Assembly: GCA_014529385.2 (NCBI GenBank)
Contig: CM043966.1
Location: 42,842,037-42,906,036, forward strand
Length of the DNA stretch: 64,000 nucleotides
Origin: Adiantum capillus-veneris
Taxonomy: Eukaryota > Streptophyta > Polypodiopsida > Polypodiales > Pteridaceae
Reading direction: 5' to 3'
A program made the translations under genes and the position numbers. A model generated the notes under the pieces. That model searched no databases, was not told the DNA's origin, and worked only from the letters and a program-made list of their open reading frames with translations. Below, piece after piece: positions 53,414 to 64,000 of this stretch. How positions within the stretch are numbered: the first letter of the stretch is position 1; each line of letters starts with the position of its first letter.

Positions 53414-56400
53414 CTAGAATGACCAGTAATTTCTGGAAAGGTCTCTTTGAAATATGAAGAGAGTTGCCATTTGATGTGCCTTAATAGTCTTTTTGACAGG
53501 AATAAAATGTGCTTGCTTGCTAAACCTGTCGACTATTGTCCATATTCCTGTATTCCCATGGATAGACTTGGGTAATCCAAAGATGAAATCCATGGATATA
53601 CTCTCCCATGGTGAATTTGGAATAGGCAATGGCTGGAGTAATCCAGGTTGCTTCCCTCTATCATACTTGGTCTTTTGGCATACTACACATTTTGAAACAT
53701 ACTCTTGTATGTCCACTTTCATGGTAGGCCAATAGAAATACGTCTCTACTCCTCGGAGAGTAGGTTGAATACCTCTATGCCCTGCATATGGAGGAGCATG
53801 CGATTCATACATAACCTTCTCACGAAGGGAATGGGTAACACATAGCCTATTGCCGTGAAGAAGATAACCATCCTGCAAGGTGAATGGTTCCTCTTTCTTC
53901 CCCAAAGCAAGGGCTGACATTATGTCTCTAAAGTCAGGGTTAGTAGCATACTCATCTATCATAGAGGATAGATCATTGTGAGTAGTTATAGACACCGCAT
54001 TAACTTTTGGTCGTCGTGAAAGTGCATCGGAAACTTGATTGTGCTTACCAGCTATGTGAGCAATATGAAAATTAAATTGCGAAAGAAAATTTGCCCACCT
54101 CATTTGTTTGTCAGAAAGCTTGGTTTGCGTCATGAAATACTTGAGACTTTGGTGGTCGGTTCGTAGGATAAATGGAGTCCCCAATAGGTAGTGCTTCCAT
54201 GTGTCTAGGGCATGTAGAACAGCTAAAAGCTCTTTTTCATAAATGCCCAAGACTCGTTCATCACCATTGAGCCTTCGGCTCTCATATGCTATGGCATGCC
54301 CTTCTTGAAGCAAAACCGCTCCAAGGCAATCACCACAAGCATCACATTGGACCTCAAAGGGCTTTGAGAGATCCGGAAGCACGAGGACTGGTTGGGAAGT
54401 AAGCTTCTCTTTGAGTTTTTCAAAAGCATTTTGCTCCTTAGCAGTCCATACAATCTTAACGTTCTTCTTGGTTAAGTCGTGTAGTGGTCCTGCCACTTGA
54501 GAGAATTTTGCTATGAAGCGTCTATAGTATGCACACATACCAATAAAGCTTCTTAGCTCATGTAGATTCCTTGGGTTAGGCCATGATTTTATTACCTCTA
54601 ACTTTGATGGATCCATACGAATACCATCGTGAGAGATAATATGGCATAGATATTGAATCTCTTGAAGGAAGAATTCACTTTTCTTTTGGTTGAGAAAAAG
54701 TTTGTTCTCCCTCAAGGCTTGAAAAATCACTTGGAGATGTTGCTTATGTTCCTCCAAAGACTTGGAGTAGATGATGATATCATCGAAGAACACTCTAGTG
54801 AATTTTCGATATGGTCTAAAAATTTTCTCCATCAAACGATTGAATGTAGCTGGTGCATTAGTCAAGCCAAAAGGCATGACTAGATATTCATAAAGACCAA
54901 ATGTTGTGCGAAACGCGGTCTTTAAGATATCCTCATCCACTATCCTTATTTGATGATAGCCACTCTTAAGGTCAATCCTACTGAAGTAGGTAGAGCCTTG
55001 TAGCTTATCAAACAGATCTTCTACCCGAGGTACGGGAAATCTGTTTTTAATAGTGATATGGTTTAGTGCTCGATAGTCCACACACATACGGTATGTACCA
55101 TCTTTCTTTTGCACTAAAAGGACTGGAGAACAAAAGGGAGAGGAACTAGGCCTCACCATCCCTTTGTCTACCAGCTCTTGTACTTGCCTCATGATCTCCT
55201 CTTGTTGAGCTTGTGAGACTCGATAAGGAGGTTTGTTAGGCGGTGAGCTTCCTGGAAGGAGCTCAATACGATGGTCATCATCCCCTCGTTTTGGAGGTAG
55301 GTCCATAGGGATATCATTGATGAACACATCTTGGAATCCTTTTAGAAAAGTAGACAAGTCTAACTCTTCTTGATTCCTATCATTTTCATTTGATGAAACA
55401 TTATTAGCTTTTAGAGACTCTTTGACATAAATCATGTACGCAGAAACTGAGCTCTTCATTGATTTATCAAAAGAAAGAGGATTTACAAGTGGAATAGTGC
55501 GACCACGCTCACTAGCATCTACATACATGTTCTTTCCCCTGTAGGTGAAGTAAATTCTCCTTTCAGTGAACTTCATGTTGGCAGCCATGCGATCAAACCA
55601 TGGTGCCCCTAGGATAACATCCTGATGTTGGAGGGGAGAGATGAAGAAGTCTTCTTTGTCGACATAGCTTTGGACATGAAGCCTCAACTTCCCAATCAAG
55701 GGAGTAACGGAGGCTTGTTGTCCCTTGAAAGCTGCATCAGTTGTTACTATATCTCCCATCTCAAAAGCTTGAATGCCCAACTTGGTGGCCAACTCTATTG
55801 ATATGAAGTTGAGAGTAGAGCCAGGGTCAAACAAGATGAAGGCATCATGCTCTCGTACCTTTCCCCAAGCATAGGAGAGTGATGATCCTTTGCAATGAGC
55901 ATCCTCTTTTGGAGCTTCGATGGTGGAAGCCCTAGGAGTCTCATTGCGAGTATTCTTCTTGGGGCAAGAACGATAGCCATGTCCTTGCTCCCCACACTTG
56001 AAACACTTATGGTCCTTGCGAAAAGCTTCAAGCTCTTCAGGAGAGAGTTTGTTTTTACCTTTGTAAACTCCCTTCTCCTTGGACCGATTGTTGTTGTTGT
56101 TGTTGGAAGTGCCTTGGGAATTATTTTGAGCATTGGATTTCCCCTTTGCATCATTTTTATCTTTGTTTTCCATGGGCTTGACATTACGTCTAGCCCCTTG
56201 ATGGAAATTGATGCGTGAAGCAACCATGGTGTGGTGGATTACTTCGGTAATAGTACCGGGCTGTTGAGAGTTGATATATTCGGCCATCTCTTCAGGTAAT
56301 CCCGCACAGAATTGCTGTCTTTGCTCGGCAAAGTTTATCGTTTGAAAGACAGTAGCTTTGAGATGTAAATCCCAAAACTTATCTACATACTTGTTGATAG

Positions 56401-57292
56401 ACTCATGAGAGAGGAGCTTCAAGCCGCGCCATTCGGTAAGAACTTTATCTTTAGTATCACTTGGAAGAAATTGCTTCATGATGGAAACTCGTAGAGTTTT
56501 CCATGTCTTTGGGGCTTCTCCATTGCCACGAAGGCTAGTCCACCATTGACGAGCTGATTTTTGGAAGTGCATAGCTACATGGCGTAGCTTGGAGGACTCT
56601 GTGAAGCCCTCGTCCCCAAAGGCCGCATCAAATTGCTGGATGAAGGCCAACACTTTGTCGGTAGCACCAAAGGTGCCATCGTAGGTGAGAAAAGAGATAC
56701 TCTTTCCTCCCTCCTTGAACTTCTTTAGCTTTTGTGACCTTCGCCATGCAGGAAATGATTTGCGATGCCCTCCCCTCTTGTATTCTCTAGGAGAATAGCC
56801 ATAACTTTCATCGGAAGAGAAGGAAGGTGAAGAAGAAGGAGAAGAGGGTGACCTCTTCCTAGCCCTTTTCTTCCTTTGTTTCCTCTCTTGCCTTTGAGAG
56901 TGATGAAGAGAAGGACTATGGGTTGCTCTTTTCCTCTTGGGAGGAGTAGGCGATCGTCTAGACCGCCTTCTTCGTGGAGCCACATCTTCAGAAGAACTTA
57001 GACTTTCATTGATTTCTTTCTCTTTGGATTCCTCCTCTCGAATGGGAGAGAGTCTTCTTTTGGGGGTCTCTTCAAGAGGCCTCCTAAGCTCTCTCTCCTC
57101 TTGGAGAGGAAGGGAAATTCCATAGGCACGAAGTTGTTGAGTAACTTCGGCTTGCAAGGTAGGGTTGCCCATAGCTTGTTGCAACCTAGTCACAAGATAA
57201 TTCACAAACATGGGAGCATCATCATTAGCACCTTCATGTGCAAAATCAAAGCTATCAATGTTCATTCTACTCTCTTGATTATTGTCAGCCAT
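53414..57292 (-). CDS. H gag-pol polyprotein (truncated in integrase)
   Basis: 1292 codons open from ATG 57292 ([20 protein letters not shown]). Residues 60-190 are Arg/Ser-rich. Gag core about 200-365 ([34 protein letters not shown]). Knuckle [14 protein letters not shown] at 430-443. Protease [11 protein letters not shown] with Asp489 (Pro where Ser/Thr is usual). RT from about 700 with [34 protein letters not shown] and FFDD (837-838 acidic pair) instead of YVDD. RNase H about 980-1093 ([35 protein letters not shown]). Integrase zinc domain about 1165-1202 and [10 protein letters not shown]. The frame ends just before the second catalytic Asp of integrase. Confidence 0.93.
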   Translation of the reverse strand: MADNNQESRMNIDSFDFAHEGANDDAPMFVNYLVTRLQQAMGNPTLQAEVTQQLRAYGISLPLQEERELRRPLEETPKRRLSPIREEESKEKEINESLSSSEDVAPRRRRSRRSPTPPKRKRATHSPSLHHSQRQERKQRKKRARKRSPSSPSSSPSFSSDESYGYSPREYKRGGHRKSFPAWRRSQKLKKFKEGGKSISFLTYDGTFGATDKVLAFIQQFDAAFGDEGFTESSKLRHVAMHFQKSARQWWTSLRGNGEAPKTWKTLRVSIMKQFLPSDTKDKVLTEWRGLKLLSHESINKYVDKFWDLHLKATVFQTINFAEQRQQFCAGLPEEMAEYINSQQPGTITEVIHHTMVASRINFHQGARRNVKPMENKDKNDAKGKSNAQNNSQGTSNNNNNNRSKEKGVYKGKNKLSPEELEAFRKDHKCFKCGEQGHGYRSCPKKNTRNETPRASTIEAPKEDAHCKGSSLSYAWGKVREHDAFILFDPGSTLNFISIELATKLGIQAFEMGDIVTTDAAFKGQQASVTPLIGKLRLHVQSYVDKEDFFISPLQHQDVILGAPWFDRMAANMKFTERRIYFTYRGKNMYVDASERGRTIPLVNPLSFDKSMKSSVSAYMIYVKESLKANNVSSNENDRNQEELDLSTFLKGFQDVFINDIPMDLPPKRGDDDHRIELLPGSSPPNKPPYRVSQAQQEEIMRQVQELVDKGMVRPSSSPFCSPVLLVQKKDGTYRMCVDYRALNHITIKNRFPVPRVEDLFDKLQGSTYFSRIDLKSGYHQIRIVDEDILKTAFRTTFGLYEYLVMPFGLTNAPATFNRLMEKIFRPYRKFTRVFFDDIIIYSKSLEEHKQHLQVIFQALRENKLFLNQKKSEFFLQEIQYLCHIISHDGIRMDPSKLEVIKSWPNPRNLHELRSFIGMCAYYRRFIAKFSQVAGPLHDLTKKNVKIVWTAKEQNAFEKLKEKLTSQPVLVLPDLSKPFEVQCDACGDCLGAVLLQEGHAIAYESRRLNGDERVLGIYEKELLAVLHALDTWKHYLLGTPFILRTDHQSLKYFMTQTKLSDKQMRWANFLSQFNFHIAHIAGKHNQVSDALSRRPKVNAVSITTHNDLSSMIDEYATNPDFRDIMSALALGKKEEPFTLQDGYLLHGNRLCVTHSLREKVMYESHAPPYAGHRGIQPTLRGVETYFYWPTMKVDIQEYVSKCVVCQKTKYDRGKQPGLLQPLPIPNSPWESISMDFIFGLPKSIHGNTGIWTIVDRFSKQAHFIPVKKTIKAHQMATLFIFQRDLSRNYWSF

Positions 57293-57694
57293 GTTAACAA
57301 AATTTTATGTATGTACTTAGTGTATGCTTTGGCAATTCAAAACCTTAGTTGCCACTCCTCTTAGCCTTTGAAAATCGGCTCTTAAGTATCTACACCCACG
57401 GCTCAAAGTGGTTAATTATAGAGAGTAGAGGAGTAGGTCTAACATAGCAGAGTTGCCAAGGGCTAGCTCCTTTCGGACTTCTTATGGCTCAATAATGGTA
57501 AAGCCGTAGGCAAGTCTAAAAAGACTCCATTATTAAGTCCAAAGCTCCCGAGGTGTGCACCATCCCCCACATAGTGGGCTTAACAAAACCGGTATTAGAT
57601 CCCAGTTCCACTTACTCTATTATAATTAACAACATCAACCATTTATAGGCTACTTAAGGACCTCTCTTCTTAAGCAAGAAAAGAGAAACCAAAT
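57293..57694 (-). other. Leader of H
   Basis: Untranslated region between PBS and gag start; short frames only. Confidence 0.7.
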
Positions 57695-57707
57695 GCTCTG
57701 ATACCAA
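57695..57707 (-). promoter_or_regulatory. PBS of H (initiator-Met tRNA)
   Basis: Minus-strand TTGGTATCAGAGC immediately adjoining the right LTR. Confidence 0.92.
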
Positions 57708-59335
57708 TGTAATGGAATTTGCCTATTCAATTTGAGAATAGCGGAATTTAATGAGAGTACTTTCAAGAAATGATTTTGTGAGCATAGCGGGTAGACATAA
57801 TTGAAGATAGCAACATAATCATAGCAATTAGTTAACTTGGCATAGACAATACTTTTGCAAGAGAGAGAGTTTAGAGAACATGACAACAATTGAGGACCGG
57901 ATTTATGTGGAGCCGGTCCCCCCTCCAATAGGCATTTGTATTATGATTTCTCCCATAAAGAGAGGTCACTTGTTACAATACAGTCTTTGTGTTCCTTGTG
58001 ACCTAGGTGATGCCATGAAGATGGAAGGCTTCATGCACCACAAACATAACATAAACTTGAAGAAAGCTTTAACTATCCCAAGCCTCAGTCCCAAGACCTC
58101 AAACACCTTCGAAGGTGGAGAGAGCTAGCAGGGAATGAGGGTAGGGAAGAGGAAGAAGAAACATTTCGTAGGAGAAAGAATTAGTTCCTCACTTATCATA
58201 CTCTTGTTGCTAGCATACATAATAGCATAGTAATGAAGAAGAAGGATATGGCAAGCTTAAGCATTGAAGCATGGCTCTTGGTTGGATTTGCACTCCATAG
58301 CCAAGAGTGTTGGTGTAGGCTCTCAACCTCTACTTGCTTGGAGAGGGAGCTCTTGCACTTTGCATATCACGCAATGAGAGTGCTTGTGAGTGTGTGTGGG
58401 TGAGTATACCCCCTAGGCACCCCCCTAGCTTGCTTGGGTCGACCCCCCCTTGTAGCTCATGCCTGAAGCTCATTGGACCCTTCCAGGCCTAGCCAATCAC
58501 AAGCAAGAGCCATTACAAGCAACATGGGTAGCCTTGGGACAAGTGTCCCCCTTTCCCCTTTGAGAGAGAGGACTTGATAAATGCTAAAACAATTAGATAA
58601 TTCATGTAATTTATCATTGGACCCCTTTGAAGCCTAGCCAATAGGCTTCAAGCAACACATGAAGGTAACATGGGTAGGGGCCTGACATGTGTCCTTGCTG
58701 CCTCTGCAAGTTGTGCTTCCCTTGTGTGTGTGAGTGGGTGTTCTCTCTCTAGCCCCTAGGAAAAGGGCTCGCCCCCCCTCTTGTAGGAATGCTTTTGACT
58801 TTTAGGTGATCAAGCACCTTACTCACCAAGCATGACAAAGCACTTGAACTAGGGGGTGTTCCCACAAGCATCTCAGGCAAGCTTCTCAAGGCACCTCAAG
58901 TACTTTAATCATGCAGCAAGTCAAGCACCTCAAGCATGGAGCCAGTCAAGCACCTCAAGCATCTTAATCAAGCACCTCAAGCATGAAAAACACCTCAAGC
59001 ATGACAAGCACCTCAAGCATGACAAGCACCTCGAGCTTGGGCCGGGTTCCCACCTCAAGATCAGCCCTAGCTTACTTAAGGTCAAAGGACTTTTACACAC
59101 ATTTATTGGAGGTCTTCAATGAAGCTAACCCTAAGGTCTTATGCTCCATTGGTTAGCCTTGCTCTTTGATAGACCATCTCCCTTTTGGGCCCCTTTACCA
59201 TTGGCCCCGTGTTGAGATAGATCTATAAGCACATACCTATATCTTAACACTTGTTCCCGTTTATTCTCCCACATTAAGTGATCAATTTAATATGAGAAAA
59301 TCATTTGGGTTAGTTAGATATTAGATTTTATGACA
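57708..59335 (-). repeat. H 5' LTR (1628 bp)
   Basis: Partner of 50534-52158; has 3 extra bases near 57965 and the same minisatellite. Confidence 0.96.
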
Positions 59336-60743
59336 AACCATATTTTCAAATATTCTACAGAGTGCATGGAGTGTACAAACGTGAACTCTACACAGAGGAA
59401 TGTCAAGAACTAGCCGAAAAGATTCATCTTGAAGATGTTTGTTTGGTACTCTACTCCATTGCCTACTCTCAAGAGATTGTGCATTGGCCATGCAGTATAA
59501 ACATGGATTTGCCACAGATGCAACGCATGTGTTTTGTTGTACATGCACATGAGAGCCTTTAAGTCACCTACCATGTGCCATCACCAAATCCTTCCATTAA
59601 AAGCACAATGATGATAGAAGGAATCTGGGTTTGACTCAAAACCCAATGAAGGATTTCAAAATTTTCTTTATCAACCTGTATGTAAAAAAAGGAACATTAA
59701 AACAAGTGTACCTCGTATGAACCTAGCGTCAGAATATTATTTTCGGACTTGCACGCTGAAATATCGTAGGTCCTCTTTGGTTATTGATGGATCCAAAGCT
59801 ATGTTCATGAGGGTAACGATAACTCTCTCTAGCTTCCCGTTCTTTAAGATCTTGCACTCGTCGAGCTTCAAAACAAACTTAAGAACCCATTGCACTCCTC
59901 TCGACTCATATCAAAGAAGTGAACTGCATACCTTTGCAATGCTTCAAGATCAACAAAGAGGTTGTTATGCTCGTTATACTATACCTCTCTCCCCTCCTTG
60001 TCTATGAATGTTGCTTCAATATGGAATGGTCATCCAAGTTTCTCAAACACCTCATCGTTTACCTCTCAACATGTAGCCTTTACATGTGATGGATTTGGAA
60101 GCAATGATCCTCTCTGTAATTTATTTTGAGACTTTTTGGCTAATTTTTTGAAGAGAGCCCTGTATCCCATCTGTGAGATCCCACTTTCATCAAGTATTGC
60201 TTGCACTTCCATTGGCTCCAACTCATTCTTCTTCATGAAGGAGATAAGGAGCCTCCCTTTCAATTTATCAAATTTCTTTTGAGTTGTCATCTCTTCAACT
60301 ACATGTTTTGGGACTAGACAATTGTAACGCACACCGGCATTAGAACCTACTCCAACATTGGAACCTACTCCGTTCGAGTTTAGATGTAGCAAAGTCCTGC
60401 AAAGAAAGCACCATGCATCATGATCAGTAATAAGAAAGTGTAAAGCATATATATGATACAAAAGCAGAACCAAACTTCGAGTTACATTAAAGCTCGTATT
60501 CATTTTTTAGGCCGCACTACCAATCTTCATAATCTCTATGTTACATAGATCTCATTTTATTTTCCAAGTCCCAAGCACAATGTCTTTCAGGCGTGATCTT
60601 GTGATCTTCTTCTCAAGGTTGTGGATTGTCTCTCTGTTTAATGAAATCTTTTGAGCGCATGCTTCATTAAATTTCTTCAACTGCATGTTCTCCATTGCTA
60701 GGAGGTTTATTTGCTTTTCAACATTCAATCCTTGCATTTCCAA

Positions 60744-60959
60744 ATGTTTAGTGTATCCACATTAGGAAATTTCGGAGGTCATTTGGAGGGCCTTCTAAGA
60801 AAATGTATTTTTTGCACTCTCTCTCTAGAAAAAATGGCATATAAAAGAGCTGGGTCTTTCATAGTAAAACTTCAAAAAGTGTACTTTAAGTAGATTCCTT
60901 ACTCCTCTGAACATTCGTTCGTAGTGATTGGGGGATAATCCTCTTTTCAGTTGCATTGA
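60744..60959. promoter_or_regulatory. Shared spacer between divergent genes G and I
   Basis: About 215 bp between the head ends of G (-) and I (+). A plus-strand CATATAAAAG at about 60838-60847 could be the TATA box for I. No terminal inverted repeat was recognised here. Confidence 0.4.
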
Positions 60960-63809
60960 ATGAACAACGTCAATACGGAGGGAATGAGGCTAACATGGAG
61001 GGACGAATCCGCAGCCGCTATTCACTTTCCATTAAACCTGCACATTTGGCTAATGGCGCACTCCTCAAATGGCACAAGTGTTACCCAGAAACGAGCCAAA
61101 TATCACCTTCACATTGATTTGGACAATGAGTACCAACCATTGATTAAGCGCAGTAAAACAAACACACATATACCTCCCGCCTCCATAGACACGCTCATAG
61201 CTCAAGGAGCTAAACACATAGATATCTGGACGAGAGGCTCTCTCTACCCTAAGAATCCAATAACTAATGCGTCTCCACCGTTTGTCAATCCTACAAGCTT
61301 ATTGACCTTTGCTGGTGATGGAGAAAAGGGCCTTCTGGGTTATTGTAAATCACTTACAAGAGAAGCTGAAACTTACAAGAGCATTCTCCAAGCTCAACAA
61401 TGTGAGATTGTTCGCCTTTCACATTTACATTCTACAGATCAGGTTACCATTTTGCAACATAAAACAGAGGTACAAGAACTGAAAGGAAAGGTGCGAAGTT
61501 GTCAAATGAAGGACACCATCTTGGGTGGTCGTATCCGAAAGAAGAAATTGCGCAATCTTGAAACATTGCAGGTTGCATCAGGAGGTCTCAAGAAAAGAAT
61601 CCGAGCATTAAGGTGATGCTTCTTGGTTGGCTACATTGTCTTAGTTAAGTAATCTCTTTGTTTTTTCTTGTTATGCATTGTTTTCATGTGCCTAAATAGT
61701 GTTAGTGAAGCAAATTTTCTGTTATTTACTTATGCATTGTCTTCATGTAGAGATTCAATCTATCCTGACAAGGAAAACATTGACCCCAAAGCCAATATAG
61801 GAAAGAGATTGAAGCCACTTATAAGTAGAAGCCTGGCAGCAGATATAGTACATGACAAGAAGTTTAAGGTTCTACAAAGAAATGTAGTGGACCGCTTTAT
61901 TTCAGAGAACTCAATGCCTGCAAAAGAGATACAAGGCACACTTGATTCACTTGGTGTAAGCAAAAGAGGATATTCGGCTATCCAAAAGTCTGTCTCATCC
62001 ATCTTTGTTAGGAAGGGTATAAAATCCAAACTTCTACCATCAGCCTCAAGTGTTTGGAAAGAGAGGCTTCAGCTTAACGAGGCACAGGGAGACTATCTTG
62101 GACAGCCCTTTCATATTAAAGCAACTTACAGTGGCCATGGAGCGAACATGGCATATGATGAGTTCAACAATATTTTTATGGACCTGCGGATACTACAGAA
62201 GAGAATGGTGGAGTTTTACAACATCACATTTGAAGAGTCACGTGGGCTATTACATTTTGTGTTAAAACTGGATGAGTGTGAGCTTGTTAAAGAGAAAAAG
62301 CTAGAGCGTGTTACTATTACTTTAATGAATAGAGCCCTCTCAAAGTGTCCCAGTGATGATCCTTTATATTTTAGTGTTCAATCAGAATCTAACATATGGT
62401 GGCTTGGTGCGTTTGAGGTAAGCGATATTCTCAAGTAAGCTCAAATGTTCAGATCTACTTAAGTCTCATTTATTTTGTGTTGCAGGTAAAGAAAGAAGAT
62501 CATGAGATTCTATATTGGGTGTTCCATCGAACTAATATTCCGGAGCTGATTGATCGACAGACTAACCAGGGAGAGGTACTACGTCTAGATGGAAGGGGAG
62601 ACTTTCAAGTTCAGTGGCATCTTGCAGGTGACCTTAAAACATTAAAGTGCATGTATAATTGTGGAATGGGTGCAATGGCAAAGTCACCGTGTTTGTTCTG
62701 CATGGAGCCTGCAAAGGTCATGGACCCAAAGTGGTGGAGAAAAGCTCCAACACGTCACATTGAGGATCCTGCTTTTCGACCAGTTTTGAAAATACCACTT
62801 GTGAATGTCCACATTTGTACAATGCATGCCCTTTGTAGAATTGTGGAGAAATTGGTCTATTTATACATCGGGTTTGCTTGGAAGATTAAGAACTCCGCAG
62901 AACGACAAGTAGCCCTGCAGTGCTTAGAAATGGTACTGTCGGATATGGGGCTTCATGGTGGCAATGTGAAAATCCAACGGGATGAAAAGAGATCAACGGC
63001 TGAGAAGGATGTCCCATGCAAACCATCCATCGGTGGGGTGAAGGCACAGAGGTTTTTATCTAAGCCCCAAGGTACAAGAGATCCAAAGCTAACAAAACAT
63101 GGAAAAATATATAACACATCTTATGTTAGCAAGGTAGAGTATCAGAGCTGGAAAAAGCTACATATTGCAGTCAAAGACCACGAACCAACTACTCGTAACG
63201 CGAAGGCTGAGGTTTGGCGATCAATAGACATCCTATTTTTGATGTGCGACAAAGATGACTGGTCACAAGGTGATATGAACAAGTTCAAGGAAAATCTCAA
63301 CCTTCTGAAAAAATCATTCAAGACAGCATGGACAAACACCCAGATTACTCACTACATGGTATTATAATGTATTCTTTCTCTCTTATGTGCAAATATGTGA
63401 CTGTAAAACATTCTAACTAATCTATTTTCATATCCAGCACATCATCTTCAATCATTTGCCATATTTTATACAGAAGTATGGGAACCCGGCAATATGGAAT
63501 ACCCAAGGGATGGAAAAGTCTCATTACATGGCGAGAAATGCTTATTTCAGGCACACACGACATGGTGGCTCTCGAATCAAGGCTAACAGTTTGAGAGAAC
63601 TATTTGAATGGTTCTATCGTAGAATCATTCATCGAATGCAGGCAAAAGAAGTCTTGGCAAATTCAGAAACAGCACAAGCCATCAGACATTTACAACAACA
63701 AAAAGCTAAAAGATCAATGGCATACAACAACTCCGGAGCTCGTGAAAGTCAACGAAGGTGGAGAGAGACAATGGTGTATGTGAATCACAAGTGGAGAAAG
63801 ATACTCTGA
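60960..63809 (+). CDS. I: four-exon transposase-like gene of unknown family
   Basis: Exons 60960-61612, 61751-62417, 62486-63358, 63438-63809; introns 138, 68 and 79 bp, GT-AG, phases 2, 0, 0; joined frame about 854 aa without stops. The start could also be the Met at 61053. Residues 140-215 are coiled coil and basic. Exon 2 has ISENSMPAKEIQGTLDSLGV. Exon 3 has LDGRGD (475-479), GDLKTLK (Asp489), CLFC (509-512), VHICTMHALCRI (His554) and LSDMGLHGGN. Exon 4 has NTQGMEKSHYMA (Glu757) and FRHTRHGG. Asp, then Cys-x2-Cys, then a late Glu in a His/Arg-rich block recalls RNase-H-fold DDE transposases with an inserted zinc motif; this is inference only. G is its damaged paralog, K its convergent neighbour. 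Confidence 0.75.
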
Positions 63810-63872
63810 GTGGATGACATTGTACAAAATTTATGTAATACATGATCTTATACAATTGGTACTTGAAGTGTA

Positions 63873-64000
63873 TCAAGATTTTGCAGGTTCAATTTTGTTT
63901 TTTGGCACGTCACCCTTGTAACGAATCATGAGATGTTTGCCATACTCTAAAAGTTCATCTGGGTTTTGTCTACCAAGAGCTAGTGCCATTGCTGTGTAGG
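63873..64000 (-). CDS. K: C-terminal end of a gene related to J (partial)
   Basis: Minus-strand frame entering from the window edge and ending at TGA (63873-63875), 41 residues visible: YTAMALALGRQNPDELLEYG, then KHLMIRYKGDVPKN and a short tail. It aligns without gaps to the C-terminal part of J (roughly a third identical by eye, with Y, ALA-G, L, Y-K, L, R-K positions shared). Its stop is 63 bp from the stop of I on the opposite strand, repeating the J/G arrangement. The rest of the gene is outside the window; product unknown. Confidence 0.55.
   Translation of the reverse strand, partial: YTAMALALGRQNPDELLEYGKHLMIRYKGDVPKNKIEPAKS

Larger units (their letters stand above)
50534..59335 (-). 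mobile_element. H: Ty3/gypsy chromovirus-like retrotransposon
   Basis: Large LTRs, 50534-52158 (1625 bp) and 57708-59335 (1628 bp), TG...CA, about ten substitutions and one 3-bp indel between them. TSD aacca at 50529-50533 and 59336-59340. The PBS TTGGTATCAGAGC is next to the right LTR; the minus-strand PPT AAGAGAGAGGTAA abuts the left. It encodes a 1292-codon gag-pol frame, then integrase remainder and a chromodomain-like end in other frames. It sits inside exon 3 of pseudogene G, so it adds about 8.8 kb between two joinable coding parts. Confidence 0.96.
49654..60743 (-). pseudogene. G: transposase-like gene, paralog of I, split by element H
   Basis: Minus-strand parts, 5' to 3': exon 1 part about 60552-60743 (coiled coil, KDIVLGTW), exon 2 60396-59712, exon 3 59675-59336 and, beyond H, 50533-50058, exon 4 49974-49654. 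Introns fall at the same places and phases as in I. Matching blocks include MEVQAILDESGISQMGYRAL, CLYC and VHVCTLHALCRI, YICFAW, SDIGLHGGN, HITHYM, TQGMEKMHYMA and FKHTRHGGG. Damage: stops in exon 2, a frameshift near 59860, TGA for a Trp and a TAG near the end of exon 3, part of early exon 3 missing, an intron shortened to 36 bp, and the H insertion between two Val/His codons. Confidence 0.75.

Overview
This 64 kb window is plant nuclear DNA made almost entirely of LTR retrotransposons plus one unfamiliar, intron-containing gene family. A land plant with a large repeat-rich genome is indicated by plant-type Ty1/copia and Ty3/gypsy polyproteins, initiator-Met and Asp tRNA primer binding sites, a dual-RNase-H (Tat-like) gypsy relic, and short GT-AG introns. 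No rRNA, tRNA, organellar or bacterial gene was seen. I cannot name the species.

Layout. 1-5160 (-): decayed Tat-like gypsy, followed by a probable 5' LTR with a CT microsatellite (to about 6.5 kb). 7.3-11.5 kb (-): gypsy-associated coiled-coil and extra-ORF relics and one LTR. 11.6-23.1 kb (+): two decayed gypsy pieces (D1, D2) carrying three retropepsin-like regions and a long post-integrase ORF. D2 resumes at 40043 after an interruption.

That interruption (23142-40042) is a nested stack. An old, internally deleted copia-type element A (-; TSD ctcat) was invaded by B (24624-33520, -; TSD atctt) and C (34481-39627, +; copia). B is the most notable transposon: its 576-bp LTRs differ at only about 2 sites and it has three intact ORFs (novel ORF1, gag with four zinc knuckles, retropepsin plus four W-[IV]-P-K repeats), but no reverse transcriptase or integrase. 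It is therefore a young non-autonomous element. A possible -1 slippery site lies in the gag/ORF3 overlap.

42419-47671 (+) is copia element F (TSD taaac). From 47.7 kb to the window end lies a gene family I do not recognise. A 4-exon gene I (60960-63809, +) encodes about 854 aa with transposase-like Asp/Cys-x2-Cys/Glu spacing. It converges on gene K (- strand, only its C-terminus in the window). The same convergent pair occurs in inverted orientation as pseudogenes J (47.9-49.65 kb, +) and G (49.65-60.75 kb, -). G shares intron positions with I and was split by chromovirus-like gypsy H (50534-59335, -; TSD aacca). The order is J> <G I> <K, i.e. an inverted duplication of a two-gene convergent module, which is the best candidate for an undescribed system.

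The retrotransposons form a relative time series by LTR divergence (rough eye counts): B about 0.3%, H about 0.6%, F about 1.6%, C about 2%, A about 10%. D1, D2 and the 1-5160 relic are older still.
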